A DNA stretch of 64,000 nt from NCBI GenBank assembly GCA_021818865.1, contig JAKASX010000005.1:1-64000 (forward strand), given 5' to 3'. Made by a program: the position numbers and the translations under genes. Shown one piece after another: positions 16,501 to 25,478 of the stretch (its first letter is position 1; each line of letters starts with the position of its first letter). The notes beneath the pieces were generated by a model that was not told the DNA's origin, searched no databases, and saw only the letters and a program-made list of their open reading frames with translations. This DNA comes from Acidobacteriota bacterium. GTDB taxonomy: Bacteria; Acidobacteriota; Terriglobia; Acidiferrales; UBA7541.

Positions 16501-16966
16501 GCAGCATCGGCAATTTCACTCCAACTTACGACGCCGATGGCGACATGGAGACCGACGGCAATTACAGCTACGCTTTCAACGGCGCGAACGAAATCACCAG
16601 CGCCAACGGCGTCACCTGCACGTACGACGGCGACGGACTGCGCGTCGAAAAATCCGGCGGCACGCTGTACTGGCGCGCGTATACTGGCCAGGTGATCCAA
16701 GAGACGAACACGAGCGGCGGAATGCAACGCGACTACATTTTCTTCGCCGGTCGCCGCGTCGCGTGGAAGGACTCCTCCGGGAACGTCTACTATTACTTCG
16801 TGGACGCGATTGGCTCAACGCGTGCGGTCACCGATTCCAGCGGGAACGTCTGCTTCAGCGCCGATTATTACCCCTACGGGCAGGGAAACGACTACAACAC
16901 GTCCTGCTCGCCGGCGTAAAAGTTCACGGGGTACGAGTTCGATGCGGAAACTGGAAATTACTACGC
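16501..16966 (+). pseudogene. RHS/YD-repeat protein, internal fragment
   Basis: Encodes RHS-core sequence: YDADGDMETDGNYSYAFNGA, CTYDGDGLRVEKSGG, YYYFVDAIGSTRAVTDSSGN and ADYYPYGQ. An in-frame TAA at 16917 interrupts it, after which KFTGYEFDAETGNYYA continues the RHS core motif. Both ends of the parent gene are missing. RHS proteins are large polymorphic-toxin or wall-associated shells; this piece is not functional. It shares its reading frame with the following tnpC piece. Confidence 0.82.
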
Positions 16967-17584
16967 CGACGCCTACGGCGGCTACAACGGCGTTGTCGCG
17001 GGCAACGCGATTACCCGCGCCGGATGCTGGGCGCACGCGAGAAAGAAGTTCATCGAGCCGGAGAAAACCGCGCCGGAAATCGCCGGCGAGGCGGCCCGGT
17101 TGATCGCCGCGCTGTTTCGGTGGAGAAGCGGGCCAAGGACGTTTCGGCCGAGGAGCGTCTGCGGCTACGCCAGCAGCACTCGGCGCCGGTGTTGGCGGAA
17201 CTGCGGCAGAAGCTGCTCGGTTGGGAGGAGCAACTGCTGCAGAAGCATCCGATGACTAAGGTGGTCAACTACACGCTGAGTCAGTGGCGGGAGCTGAACG
17301 TGTTCTGCTCGGATGGTGCGGTGCCCATCGATAACAACGTCAGCGAGCGCGAGATGAAGCGCGTGGTGCTGAACCGGAAGAATTCCTTGCTCGTGGGCAA
17401 CCGGCGCGGAGGCCGCACCCCGGCGATCCTCGCGAGCCTGACCTCCTCTTGCCGCCGGCACCAACACGATCCGCAGCTCTACCTCACGCAACTGTTGATG
17501 AACCTGCCCGGCTGGCCCATGCGCGACCTCGATGCCTGGCTCCCCGACCAGTGGAAGTCCCGGCTTCCCGAGGATACCCGGTGA
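16967..17584 (+). pseudogene. IS66 tnpC, 3' fragment with frameshift
   Basis: DAYGGYNGVV, AGCWAHARKKF and the C-terminal IDNNVSEREMKRVVLNRKNS and LLVGNRRGGRTPA are clear IS66 TnpC landmarks, including the Glu of the DDE triad. The frame shifts near 17118: GCTGTTTCGGTGGAGAAG lacks one base compared with a continuous reading. The 5' and central parts carrying the Asp residues are absent. The junction with the RHS piece lies within 16961-16975. Confidence 0.85.
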
Positions 17585-18027
17585 AACCGGCGCTCCGCCA
17601 AGCCGCTCGACTGGCCTCGTTGTAAAGCACGGTCCCCCGCAACTCCGTAAGCCTATGGTTTACATACCGCTCACCATGCACCACTCCCAAGTATTAGTCG
17701 AGTTATTTCAGATACAGCAGATTAGCCGCGATTTCCTTGGCCCAGAAACAGCCGGAAACTCGCCTTGGCTTTGGCCCAAAAAACCAGGGCCTATCAAACT
17801 CCTCGGAGCTCGCATTATGATTGGACCTAAAATGGGGAACAGGTCACAAATACCTATTCACCGCAACGGTTGATGGGCGTGCCTCAATTCGAATATGCCA
17901 GTATGCTACAGGTGGTTGGGGTGTTGTGGTGAACCGCTCCCCTTTTCTGTCACAGGGGAAAATAGAGATTGTGGGCGGTTGAATCCCATTTCGCCTCGCT
18001 TCATGAGGGTTTCGCACACTACCGAGG
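17585..18027. other. Intergenic DNA after the IS66 remnant
   Basis: 443 bases that are less GC-rich than the surroundings and lack a supported gene. The end of the IS66 element must lie here, but no inverted-repeat terminus was identified. It marks the left border of the polysaccharide cluster. Confidence 0.4.
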
Positions 18028-18732
18028 TTATTCACGAACCACCTGTTGTGACTGCTCACTCCATTCGCCGCGCATTCCCAAAACGCGCGCCGGAACCCCA
18101 CCGGCCAAGGCATTGGCAGGCACATCGTGCGTCACGACCGAGCCCGCGGCCACTACCGCATGCTCCCCGATGTGGACTCCCGATAAGACGATGGACCCCA
18201 TGCCGATCCAGGCATGATCGCCGATCACAATAGCGCCCTTCGACTGCAACGGTTGATCCATGTAAGGTCGCCCAAGGGCGATGCCGTGATTGAAGGAGTA
18301 GAGCAGGGCGTGCGAGCCCAAGCCGACGTCGTGGCCGATCAGTATCGGCGCCTCATAGGAAACAACCTGAACGCCAAGGTTCACCCTGCAATCGGGGCCC
18401 ATCCGGATGCTGCCGCCCTTGCCCGTTTCCAACAGACAATCACCCCAAACGCTGGTTCGATCCCCGATCTCGATCCATCCCTGCCGGTCCTGCTGGTAAA
18501 TCACGGCTCCGTCTCCCACGAAAACATTGGCGCCAAGCCGCAATTGGGAATGGTGAATACTTGCTTTCGCCGAGATGTAGCCTCGCGGATTCAGAAAACG
18601 CAAATTACTTCGCGCTTTGTAGGGAGGGACGAAGAGGATCGCCATTCGGCTGGCCAGCCGTCCCCGGCGAGACAACCCTGCGTACCGCATCCAGAATCGA
18701 GTCCAAATTTCCGCGAACCTGTCAGGGAGCAT
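18028..18732 (-). CDS. Left-handed beta-helix (hexapeptide) O-acetyltransferase
   Basis: 234 residues. Repeated hexapeptide pattern (IEIGDRTSVWGDCLLETG, IRMGPDCRVNLGVQVVS, ILIGHDVGLGSHALLYS, IVIGDHAWIGMGSIVLSGVH and HAVVAAGSVVTHDVP) builds a left-handed beta-helix of the WcaF/NodL type. Its active-site His is probably in SFNHGI. It transfers acetyl or another acyl group from CoA to a sugar of the surface glycan. It is the last gene of the minus-strand cluster and follows the GT2 gene by 43 bases. Confidence 0.85.
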   Translation of the reverse strand: MLPDRFAEIWTRFWMRYAGLSRRGRLASRMAILFVPPYKARSNLRFLNPRGYISAKASIHHSQLRLGANVFVGDGAVIYQQDRQGWIEIGDRTSVWGDCLLETGKGGSIRMGPDCRVNLGVQVVSYEAPILIGHDVGLGSHALLYSFNHGIALGRPYMDQPLQSKGAIVIGDHAWIGMGSIVLSGVHIGEHAVVAAGSVVTHDVPANALAGGVPARVLGMRGEWSEQSQQVVRE

Positions 18733-18775
18733 ATCTACCCCTCTTGTTCTATCCTCCTCCCCGCTTTCCGGTCCC

Positions 18776-19648
18776 TCAGGGGGCTGCTACCGCGTGGCGG
18801 ATGCTTCCCAGAAGCCGGCCCGTGCGATAGCCGACGCGGAAAATCCATGCCGCCCATTGATCCCTGCTGCGATTGCGAGGAAGTCGCTTCAGCAATTCAG
18901 CCCAGACATTCGCCGCGTCCCGCCAAGGATGGGGAATCGGGGCAGTGCCGAGGTTTCTGGCCTTCTTGTAGACCAACGTGCTGTAGAAACCGTAGGTGCG
19001 AGCCTGGCGAAACATTCCGCGGAAGCCATGACGAAACCGAACATGCATCGTCGCCTTTGGAACGAAGTGCAATTCGGCCCCAAGCTGCTGAACTCGCAGG
19101 CAGAATAAAGTATCGTGCGTGGCTGGCAAGTCCTCATCGAAGCCACCAACCGCCTCATGGAGCCAGCGTTTGACGCCCAGCGTTCCACCTCCCGCGTGGG
19201 GAAGGTAGGGCGGATACGGAAATCTCTGAAGGCCGTCGCGTTGCGTGCCCTCGCGGCTTGCGCGAGCGTGCGGAGCATTGAGCTTGGTGGCATCGATTCG
19301 GCAAGCTACGAAGTCGTGCTGTTCGAGCGCTTCCGCCATGGCCGCCAGCCATCTGGCGCCCACTTCGTCGTCGGCGTCGCAAAACAACAGCGCGTCTCCG
19401 GTGGCGGCTGCCGCGGCTGTGTTCAATGCGAAGGGCTGGCCTCGACGCGCCGAGGCATCGATGATGCGAAGGTTTGGCAGGCGTTCTCGGAATTTGTCCG
19501 CAACTTCCCGGGAATCGTCTCTTGAGCCGTTGTCCGCCAGAATGATCTCCCAGGCCCCCGGCCAGGACTGTTCGGCAAGTGCTTGCAGTTGGCAGCCGAG
19601 TGTCTCACCGGCGTTGAAGCAGGGAATAATCACACTGATGCGCAACAT
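18776..19648 (-). CDS. Family 2 glycosyltransferase
   Basis: 290 residues with a GT-A fold. SVIIPCFNAGETL at the N-terminus binds the nucleotide, LLFCDADDEV supplies the DxD metal site (about 90), and GGFDEDLPATHDTLFCLRVQ is the acceptor-region ED-like motif. The C-terminal part is helical and basic, suggesting membrane association. It adds a sugar to the growing lipid-linked glycan in the cytoplasm; donor and acceptor are unknown. It ends 43 bases before the acetyltransferase gene and starts 7 bases after the deacetylase stop. Confidence 0.87.
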   Translation of the reverse strand: MLRISVIIPCFNAGETLGCQLQALAEQSWPGAWEIILADNGSRDDSREVADKFRERLPNLRIIDASARRGQPFALNTAAAAATGDALLFCDADDEVGARWLAAMAEALEQHDFVACRIDATKLNAPHARASREGTQRDGLQRFPYPPYLPHAGGGTLGVKRWLHEAVGGFDEDLPATHDTLFCLRVQQLGAELHFVPKATMHVRFRHGFRGMFRQARTYGFYSTLVYKKARNLGTAPIPHPWRDAANVWAELLKRLPRNRSRDQWAAWIFRVGYRTGRLLGSIRHAVAAP

Positions 19649-19655
19649 GTTCGCC

Positions 19656-20450
19656 TCAATTCAGTCGCCCGCTCATCCTTGTGGCGCTGGCGTATCTCCA
19701 CTGCCCTCCGTCTGGCTCCCGAAGCTGGGCGAAGAATTCCGGTTTTCCTTCTACTTGCCAATCCTTCTTTTGGGCACGACCACGCGCGAGAAGTTGCGGC
19801 ACGGTGACAAACTGGAACTGATCGCCCAATCGCGAGAGCACAAGTTCGACAGCCTTGAGCGTCCGGCCTCGATCTCCGTATCGCGGATTGAGAACCGGGC
19901 GAAGCGAGTCGTGAAACAAAACGATGCTTCCCGGCCGCATTTCCTTTTCGACATGATCGGCCATCCACTCGGCTTCGTTGTCGAGCCAGTCCGCCGCAAC
20001 AAGGCTCCAGGTGACCACTTGATACCCCATGCCCCATGCCAAGAGGCGCGACTGGGCGGTTTGGTGTCCGAATGGAGGACGGAATAGTTTTTGCCCGTGC
20101 GGCGCCAGCGCCCGTTCACATTTGCGGAGTTGCCGCCACTGTTCGCCAAGACTGATCTGTGGAAAGGAGGGATGGTCCCAGGAATGGTTGCCAACGGCAT
20201 GACCGGCACTGGCCACCATTTCCACCACGCAGGGATTTTTCTCCGCCGCCTCCCCGATCATGAAGAAGGTTGCGGCTGCCCCGAATCGGTCAAGCAGAGA
20301 CAGCAAGCGCGGTGTGTGCTCGGCGTCTGGGCCGTCATCAAAGGTCAGCGCCGCGACGGGTTCGCTCACCGACACATGAGTGATCGTTCCCGTGACTAAC
20401 CGCTTAAGGTCTGCGGCTGTGCGTCGAAGGGTACTCTTGTGTAACCGCAT
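19656..20450 (-). CDS. Polysaccharide deacetylase (NodB/CE4)
   Basis: 264 residues. CE4 motifs are complete: TFDDGPD (Asp38-Asp39), NHSWDHP with metal ligands His89 and His93, and RPPFG. It removes N-acetyl groups from a sugar polymer or lipid-linked intermediate, using a divalent metal. No signal peptide is obvious, so a cytoplasmic or membrane-face action is likely. Tightly spaced with the upstream membrane protein (27 bases) and downstream GT2 (7 bases). Confidence 0.9.
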   Translation of the reverse strand: MRLHKSTLRRTAADLKRLVTGTITHVSVSEPVAALTFDDGPDAEHTPRLLSLLDRFGAAATFFMIGEAAEKNPCVVEMVASAGHAVGNHSWDHPSFPQISLGEQWRQLRKCERALAPHGQKLFRPPFGHQTAQSRLLAWGMGYQVVTWSLVAADWLDNEAEWMADHVEKEMRPGSIVLFHDSLRPVLNPRYGDRGRTLKAVELVLSRLGDQFQFVTVPQLLARGRAQKKDWQVEGKPEFFAQLREPDGGQWRYASATRMSGRLN

Positions 20451-20477
20451 CGGAATGTCCCGTTCTTTCTGTTCCCC

Positions 20478-22097
20478 TCAATCGAATCGGCCCGCGCCAG
20501 GGCCCGCGCGGTTTTGCAGAATAAGAGCGCCATCGGATCCGCAGGCAGGGTTGTTGCAACAATAGCACAGGTCCTCCCTTTCGCCCTCGGCCCACAAACT
20601 CTGCTTAGGAATTTGGCACCACGGCAATATGTGCCGGGTCGGCTTTTTCTCGATTCGAAGGGCTAATGGTGCCAGCCCGATCCCGATTGCGGAGGAAGCC
20701 GTTCGTGCTCTTGCATGGTGAATTCCGAGGAGACCCCGAATGCTCCGCCTCAATCCCAGCCAGTGGGCGACTTCGCCCAAATCCCAGTAGGGATATCGGC
20801 CGTAGTAAAGGAATGGACTGTTTTTCCAGCTCCACAAGGCGCTTGGATTCTTCCACACATCGGCTCGTGCGTCCCACGTCCCATTATCCCAATATGCGCC
20901 GATAGCATGCATGCCAATGGAAAATGCCGCCAACAAAACGCATCCAACCAAAAGCACGGGCCGCTTGCGCATCGCCCCGTGAAGCGGATAGAGGAAGAAA
21001 CACATGAGTGGAGCGAGGTCGGCGAGCAAGCGTGGTCCATAACTCCACCCTCCCCACCACATGTACCATTTGCTACAAACTAGGATTACGAAAAGGATGC
21101 CAACACTCAGGTAGCGGAACGACGGAGGACCTTTCTTCCACACCAACCAGATGCCCACCAGGGAGAACAAGAGAATGGGCGAATAGACAAATAGCCCTCG
21201 CGCAGGGCTGAAGAGCAGCCCGGAAAAGCCCGTCCAGAAGGGAGCGGTCCAATCACGGCCGGCCGTGCTCGATCCCCACTGGAAATAGCCGGTGTTCAAA
21301 GCCGACCCAAGAAAGTAGTGACTGTATGCCAGCATCAAAATGCCCGGCGGCACCGAAAAGAATAGATACCACAGCAGAATATGACGATGTTTGTGAAGGA
21401 TGTAAATGGCGACCGCGGCCGCGATCAGACCATCCGTATAGCGCATCATGACGGCAAGGGAAAAGCACAATCCAGCATAGGGCAGTTTGGATTCGTCTTT
21501 CTCCCCTCTCACCAGGAGGTAAAGTCCACACATCAAGAACATTGCGCTCGGCCCATGCTCCCATAGTGCCTGGCTGCTGATGCTGTATGCGCTCGTGCCC
21601 AGCGCATACACGATCGCAATTCCCGCGGCCCAGGCGGGAGGCGACAGTTCCCGCAAAGCCAGAAACAAAAACAACACCGAAAAAGCTGTGATGAGCGAAG
21701 CGGCAAGCTTCGCCCACAGCAGAACGGATTTCCGAGAGGGAGGAAGGCCAAGAAGCAACGGGACCGCATACACAGGCACGGCCAGCAGGGCAGGCCACGG
21801 GGAAAAGGCTGAAACGTAATGCCCTTGCCGAAACTCGATGTAATAAGGAAGTTCCGCCTGCCCGTGTGGGAAATCACGGATTGTCCTATCACTGTAAAGC
21901 GAAGGGAATTGGTCCAAATACAAACTACCATGCTCCAGAATGCTGATGGGAAGATAGGAAGCGGGGATCGTGTCTCCTGACCATTGAACGCGCGGCACGC
22001 CCAAGTAGGCTGCCAAAGCCAGAACAAAGACGATCGCACCTGCATATTTTTCTAATAACGTCCTCACCACGGGGAACCTCTGCACAGTCGTAGTCAT
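20478..22097 (-). CDS. Multi-pass membrane protein, GT39/ArnT-like glycosyltransferase candidate
   Basis: 539 residues with about ten hydrophobic helices (AGAIVFVLALAAYLGV, WPALLAVPVYAVPLLLGL, LLWYLFFSVPPGILMLAY, YLSVGILFVILVCS). A large loop near the N-terminus contains SGDTIPASYLP, a place where GT-C enzymes carry acidic catalytic residues. The C-terminal 80 residues are soluble and Cys-containing (CYCCNNPACG). Probably uses a polyprenyl-phosphate sugar on the periplasmic side; this is fold-level inference only. The start at 22097 (MTTTVQ) forms ATGA with the truncated glycosyltransferase frame upstream. Confidence 0.7.
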   Translation of the reverse strand: MTTTVQRFPVVRTLLEKYAGAIVFVLALAAYLGVPRVQWSGDTIPASYLPISILEHGSLYLDQFPSLYSDRTIRDFPHGQAELPYYIEFRQGHYVSAFSPWPALLAVPVYAVPLLLGLPPSRKSVLLWAKLAASLITAFSVLFLFLALRELSPPAWAAGIAIVYALGTSAYSISSQALWEHGPSAMFLMCGLYLLVRGEKDESKLPYAGLCFSLAVMMRYTDGLIAAAVAIYILHKHRHILLWYLFFSVPPGILMLAYSHYFLGSALNTGYFQWGSSTAGRDWTAPFWTGFSGLLFSPARGLFVYSPILLFSLVGIWLVWKKGPPSFRYLSVGILFVILVCSKWYMWWGGWSYGPRLLADLAPLMCFFLYPLHGAMRKRPVLLVGCVLLAAFSIGMHAIGAYWDNGTWDARADVWKNPSALWSWKNSPFLYYGRYPYWDLGEVAHWLGLRRSIRGLLGIHHARARTASSAIGIGLAPLALRIEKKPTRHILPWCQIPKQSLWAEGEREDLCYCCNNPACGSDGALILQNRAGPGAGRFD

Positions 22098-22315
22098 ACT
22101 CTCGCCATCCGCATCGAGGCACGTGGCTGCCACGATGATTGTGCTCCGCCAGTTTGCTGAGCCTGCTGCGGTGGTCTCCCTGTCGCCAAAATGGGAGAGA
22201 TGAGTGCTGTGTATTCTTCGGTGAACTTCTTGGGAGAGTGGCTCTCCCGGGCCTCATGCCAGGCGGCTCGAAGCAGCGGGGTGTCCGCCAGCGGCATAGA
22301 GCGGCGCATTCTCAC
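22094..22315 (-). pseudogene. C-terminal remnant of a second GT4 glycosyltransferase
   Basis: The frame encodes LLRAAWHEARESHSPKKFTE followed by EYTALISPIL. This aligns with the C-terminus of the adjacent intact enzyme (TAWQQARQRYSPENFTAEYK, then RAIDRIL). No catalytic region is present. It begins at the stop of the intact gene and ends as ATGA over the start of the membrane-protein gene. It is what remains of a tandem paralogue after deletion, still positioned like an operon gene. Confidence 0.7.
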
Positions 22316-23562
22316 TTGAAGGCAACCTCCGGGCCCGGTGACGTACAGGACTTGTGAGCGGAACTCAGAATCCTGTCAATCGCTCGCTTGTACTCCGCGG
22401 TAAAGTTCTCCGGCGAATAACGCTGCCGAGCCTGTTGCCAAGCGGTCCGCGCCATTTCCTCCAGCCTCGGAGCCTCAAGATTGGCGACGAGCCTCACCGC
22501 ATCTCGAATATCCTCCACCGAGGCGGAATTCAACACCACCCCGAAGGAGGGATAGACGTCAACTGACGATTCGTAGCTGACGATCGGAATCAAGCCAGCG
22601 TGCATGCCGGTGATGACGCTGGCGCAACCCGACTCCGAACAGGAGGCGTGAATCAGGGCCACACAGCCGTTCGTGATTTCCACGAATTTCGCGCTGCTCG
22701 AATCTATCCAACCCACCGTGTGTATATTTTCCGTCTCATATAGTTCACGGTGGAACGCTGCAACAAAATCTGTTTCTTTCTCCACTGGGCCACAGACCGT
22801 CAGGGACGCTTCGGGCATCCCTGCAAACGCCTCCAAAATCAGATCAAGGCCCTTGTGAACCATCCCGGCGCCCGCAAAAAACAAGAAATCTTTTCGGCAA
22901 CGATCAAAATCCTTTCCTTTCGGCCATTCGTAGGAGGTCGGGCTCGCCAGCGGAACGGAATACATGGGTTTTCCGGCATAGCGATATGTGCTCAGCGTGA
23001 ACTCGTTACCCAGCACCGTGGCGCAATCGGCGTTTTCAATCGCCCAGTTCAACCAATCCTGCCGGCGCGGTCGCAGGGTGACGCCCCTGCGCTGTTGTAG
23101 GGCTAACAGACGGTGCATTTCGGCGGCGTTTTGGAAGAGCGGGTTCGCCGTCACTGCGTGGAGCACTTTTATACATTCTTTGTTCAGCAGCGGCCCGATG
23201 CGCTCCATGTTCCATTTCACGTCGAGGAAGATGGAGTAGTCCTTTCGAGGAATAAAGCTGTTGTTCGTGTAATCGATCACGTCGACGGAGTAACCGAGTT
23301 CCAGAAAGATCATTGCCATCTGATAGGATTCCCAGAGATTTTGATGGGCGGGCGGAATGGCGCCACCGGGATTCAGAAAAAAAGCGCGGTTGAGACGGGA
23401 GAACAACACGTCACCCTTCGACGGCCCCTTGGGTGCGAGGGATAGTACCCGGAAGCGGCGCCGTTCATCTTGGCTCACGTAGTTTTCCAGACGCCACTTA
23501 ATGTCTCGCGTCATCGCGTAGATCCGGCTCCGCTTCACTCTTTGCGTGGTGGATAGCTTCAT
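22312..23562 (-). CDS. Glycosyltransferase, GT4-like (GT-B fold)
   Basis: 416 residues. The C-terminal half has the GT-B donor site: KDFLFFAGAGMVHKGLDLIL, then ASLTVCGPVEKE and HASCSESGCASVITGMHAGL, with Glu in the place of the EX7E motif. The N-terminal half shows VIDYTNNSFIPRKDYSIFLD and related acceptor-domain sequence. It adds a sugar from a nucleotide donor. The start at 23562 is set by AGGAGG 4 bases upstream and ATGA overlap with the preceding gene; a 33-residue upstream extension is unlikely. Confidence 0.82.
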   Translation of the reverse strand: MKLSTTQRVKRSRIYAMTRDIKWRLENYVSQDERRRFRVLSLAPKGPSKGDVLFSRLNRAFFLNPGGAIPPAHQNLWESYQMAMIFLELGYSVDVIDYTNNSFIPRKDYSIFLDVKWNMERIGPLLNKECIKVLHAVTANPLFQNAAEMHRLLALQQRRGVTLRPRRQDWLNWAIENADCATVLGNEFTLSTYRYAGKPMYSVPLASPTSYEWPKGKDFDRCRKDFLFFAGAGMVHKGLDLILEAFAGMPEASLTVCGPVEKETDFVAAFHRELYETENIHTVGWIDSSSAKFVEITNGCVALIHASCSESGCASVITGMHAGLIPIVSYESSVDVYPSFGVVLNSASVEDIRDAVRLVANLEAPRLEEMARTAWQQARQRYSPENFTAEYKRAIDRILSSAHKSCTSPGPEVAFK

Positions 23563-24500
23563 GGGTCCTCCTGCATCCAGGAAAATCCGTCGACGCAGGC
23601 GATTACCTGCCCGTCTCCCAGAAGGTGAGGATCGATATGGTGCATCCCATCCCGGTTCCAAGCCGCATTACCGGCTGTCAGCACCGAGCCTTCGAGGTTT
23701 TCGGTCTCTTCATAACACGTTGGAGACAGCTGGTTGATTCGAAAGGCAAAAAGGCGGGTCCCGTAAGTCGGATAGCAGTCTTGCGCGAAGCGGATGAGGC
23801 AATTTCCCACGAAGACACGGCCGCCCGGCCTGGCAATATGGGGATCGCAGCGAACAATCGGACTCTTCGGATGCTCGCGCCATGCTCCCGCGATGTCATC
23901 CGCGTGGAACAACCGCAGAGTGTCGTGGCGGAAGCCTAACTGCGACTCGCGATGACGAATCCTGAAACTGGCCGAAGCATCCGTGAACAACCACCATCGG
24001 TTTTCAAAACGAAAGACAGTCGAATCCGCGTAGGGGGCATCGAGCAAAGTGGTCACATACTCCCAATGGCTCGGGAACCGGGATGCGCGATATAGTCGGA
24101 CACCGCCCGCGTCTCTACTTTCGGGAATCATGTAAAAATCGCCTTTCCAATCCACTACGCAAGGATAGGAAAGATGAAACGGCTCAGTCAGAACGATTCC
24201 CGCATACTCCCAATCATCCCCGTTCGTGCTGAAGGCGTAGCCGATCTCACCTTTACGACTGGCTTTGTTGTAGACCTCGAAAAACATGTGCCATTTGCCA
24301 TCGGCTCGAACCATAAAGGGATCGGCGACGAATACCGCCGGAACATCAGTAACGTCCCTTCGAGTGAGAACCGGGTTTTTGAAACTGCGTGGCTCCCGCA
24401 GTTCGAGCGGTGAGGCGCCCAAGAAGACACCGATCGACCAGATCGTCTCTCGGTTGCCTGCCGAGCGCCGTGAATGGTTCCCGGAAAATGCCTTCCACAT
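23559..24500 (-). CDS. GINT1-like five-bladed beta-propeller protein (GH43/DUF-type)
   Basis: 313 residues. DPFMVRADGKWHMFFEVYNK, then GEIGYAFSTNGDDWEYAGIV and PFHLSYPCVVDWKGDFYMIP are the pattern shared with the N-terminal domain of glucosamine inositolphosphorylceramide transferase and with GH43/GH32-like propellers. In bacteria such proteins occur in surface-glycan clusters, where they may act as glycosyltransferases or hydrolases; activity is unproven. The ATG at 24500 has GAGGG 8 bases upstream; a GTG at 24515 is an alternative. Coupled by ATGA to the downstream GT4 gene. Confidence 0.75.
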   Translation of the reverse strand: MWKAFSGNHSRRSAGNRETIWSIGVFLGASPLELREPRSFKNPVLTRRDVTDVPAVFVADPFMVRADGKWHMFFEVYNKASRKGEIGYAFSTNGDDWEYAGIVLTEPFHLSYPCVVDWKGDFYMIPESRDAGGVRLYRASRFPSHWEYVTTLLDAPYADSTVFRFENRWWLFTDASASFRIRHRESQLGFRHDTLRLFHADDIAGAWREHPKSPIVRCDPHIARPGGRVFVGNCLIRFAQDCYPTYGTRLFAFRINQLSPTCYEETENLEGSVLTAGNAAWNRDGMHHIDPHLLGDGQVIACVDGFSWMQEDP

Positions 24501-24536
24501 AGAACTGGCCCTCACCGTAACATCTGGAAAGCTGTT

Positions 24537-25478
24537 CTACGGCTGTTCCGAACCACATCCTTGGCTTCGAAGTTGCCGCGCATACCACGCGGCAGTTTCT
24601 TGCAGACCCGCTTCGAGCGAGGTATGTGGGCACCAACCGGTTAGCGTCCTCGCCTCAGCACTGTTGGCGACGCGGACCCGCTCCAGGGGTCTTTCGGGCA
24701 GGGCTCCGAAGACGGGCTGGATGTCGGGTGCAAGAAGCCTTACCAGACGCTCGACTATCTCCCGGATCGACACAGCAGTCCCTGAGCCCACGTCAATTGT
24801 CTTCCCTTCGATTTCCGGGGCATTTGCCATAGTCAGCAGACCTTCGACAACGTCTTCAATATAAACCCAATCCACTAACCTTCGGCCACTGGCTAGTTGG
24901 GGGGCCTCTTTTTTGAGCAACGAGAGAATCACGTATGGAATCAGCTTGCGACGATCGCTTTGTCCAGGGCCATAGACCATGAAGAGGCGTGAGACGACAA
25001 CGGGAACTTTGTAAAGAGCATGGAACGTCCTTGCATACCCGGCGGCCGCCCACTTAGCGGCCGCGTATGGGGAACAAGGTACCGGCTCCGAAGCGTTCTG
25101 GCAGGGTTCCTCAAGGGAGCCGGCCAGCAGAATTCTCCGGCAGCCGATCTCGGCAACGCATGTGAGCAGATTGACGGTGCTCAAAAGATTGTCACGAAGA
25201 GCCGGCATCACCAATGCGAGGTCCCGGGCGCCGCTTACACAACCGGCCAGATGGAAAATCAGGTCGGGTCGAATGGCAGATAGGATCCTGCGGACGGTAC
25301 CCAGATCCGCGAGGTCACCTTTCCAGCAACGGATCGATCCTTTCTGGGTGTGTGCGCTTCGGGACACTGAATGCACGGTGCATCCGGCTTCGTCAAGCGC
25401 ACGGCACAGGTGCGAGCCAATGAAGCCTCTTCCCCCGGTCACCAGGACCGTCTCGCCGGACATCGGTGAAGTGGTCAT
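24537..25478 (-). CDS. NAD(P)-dependent nucleotide-sugar epimerase/dehydratase (extended SDR)
   Basis: 313 residues. The Rossmann motif GGRGFIGS (15-22) and the active-site set Ser121, Tyr138 and Lys142 (SPYAAAKWA) define an extended short-chain dehydrogenase acting on a sugar nucleotide. DWVYIEDVVEGL and TIDVGSGTAVSIREIV are typical of this group. It could epimerise, reduce or dehydrate an intermediate made by the cytidylyltransferase pathway. The start at 25478 shares ATGA with the end of the DUF4910 gene and has AAAGGGG upstream; a far upstream ATG would read through that gene. Confidence 0.87.
   Translation of the reverse strand: MTTSPMSGETVLVTGGRGFIGSHLCRALDEAGCTVHSVSRSAHTQKGSIRCWKGDLADLGTVRRILSAIRPDLIFHLAGCVSGARDLALVMPALRDNLLSTVNLLTCVAEIGCRRILLAGSLEEPCQNASEPVPCSPYAAAKWAAAGYARTFHALYKVPVVVSRLFMVYGPGQSDRRKLIPYVILSLLKKEAPQLASGRRLVDWVYIEDVVEGLLTMANAPEIEGKTIDVGSGTAVSIREIVERLVRLLAPDIQPVFGALPERPLERVRVANSAEARTLTGWCPHTSLEAGLQETAAWYARQLRSQGCGSEQP

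Larger units (their letters stand above)
15393..17584 (+). mobile_element. IS66-family insertion sequence, disrupted
   Basis: The tnpA-tnpB-tnpC order identifies an IS66 element. tnpA and tnpB are intact, but tnpC is divided by foreign sequence (about 16320-16970), carries an in-frame stop and has a frameshift near 17118. I could not find the terminal inverted repeats or a target duplication, so the outer ends are only the coding limits. The element cannot transpose on its own. It stands between the regulator block and the polysaccharide cluster. Confidence 0.8.
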
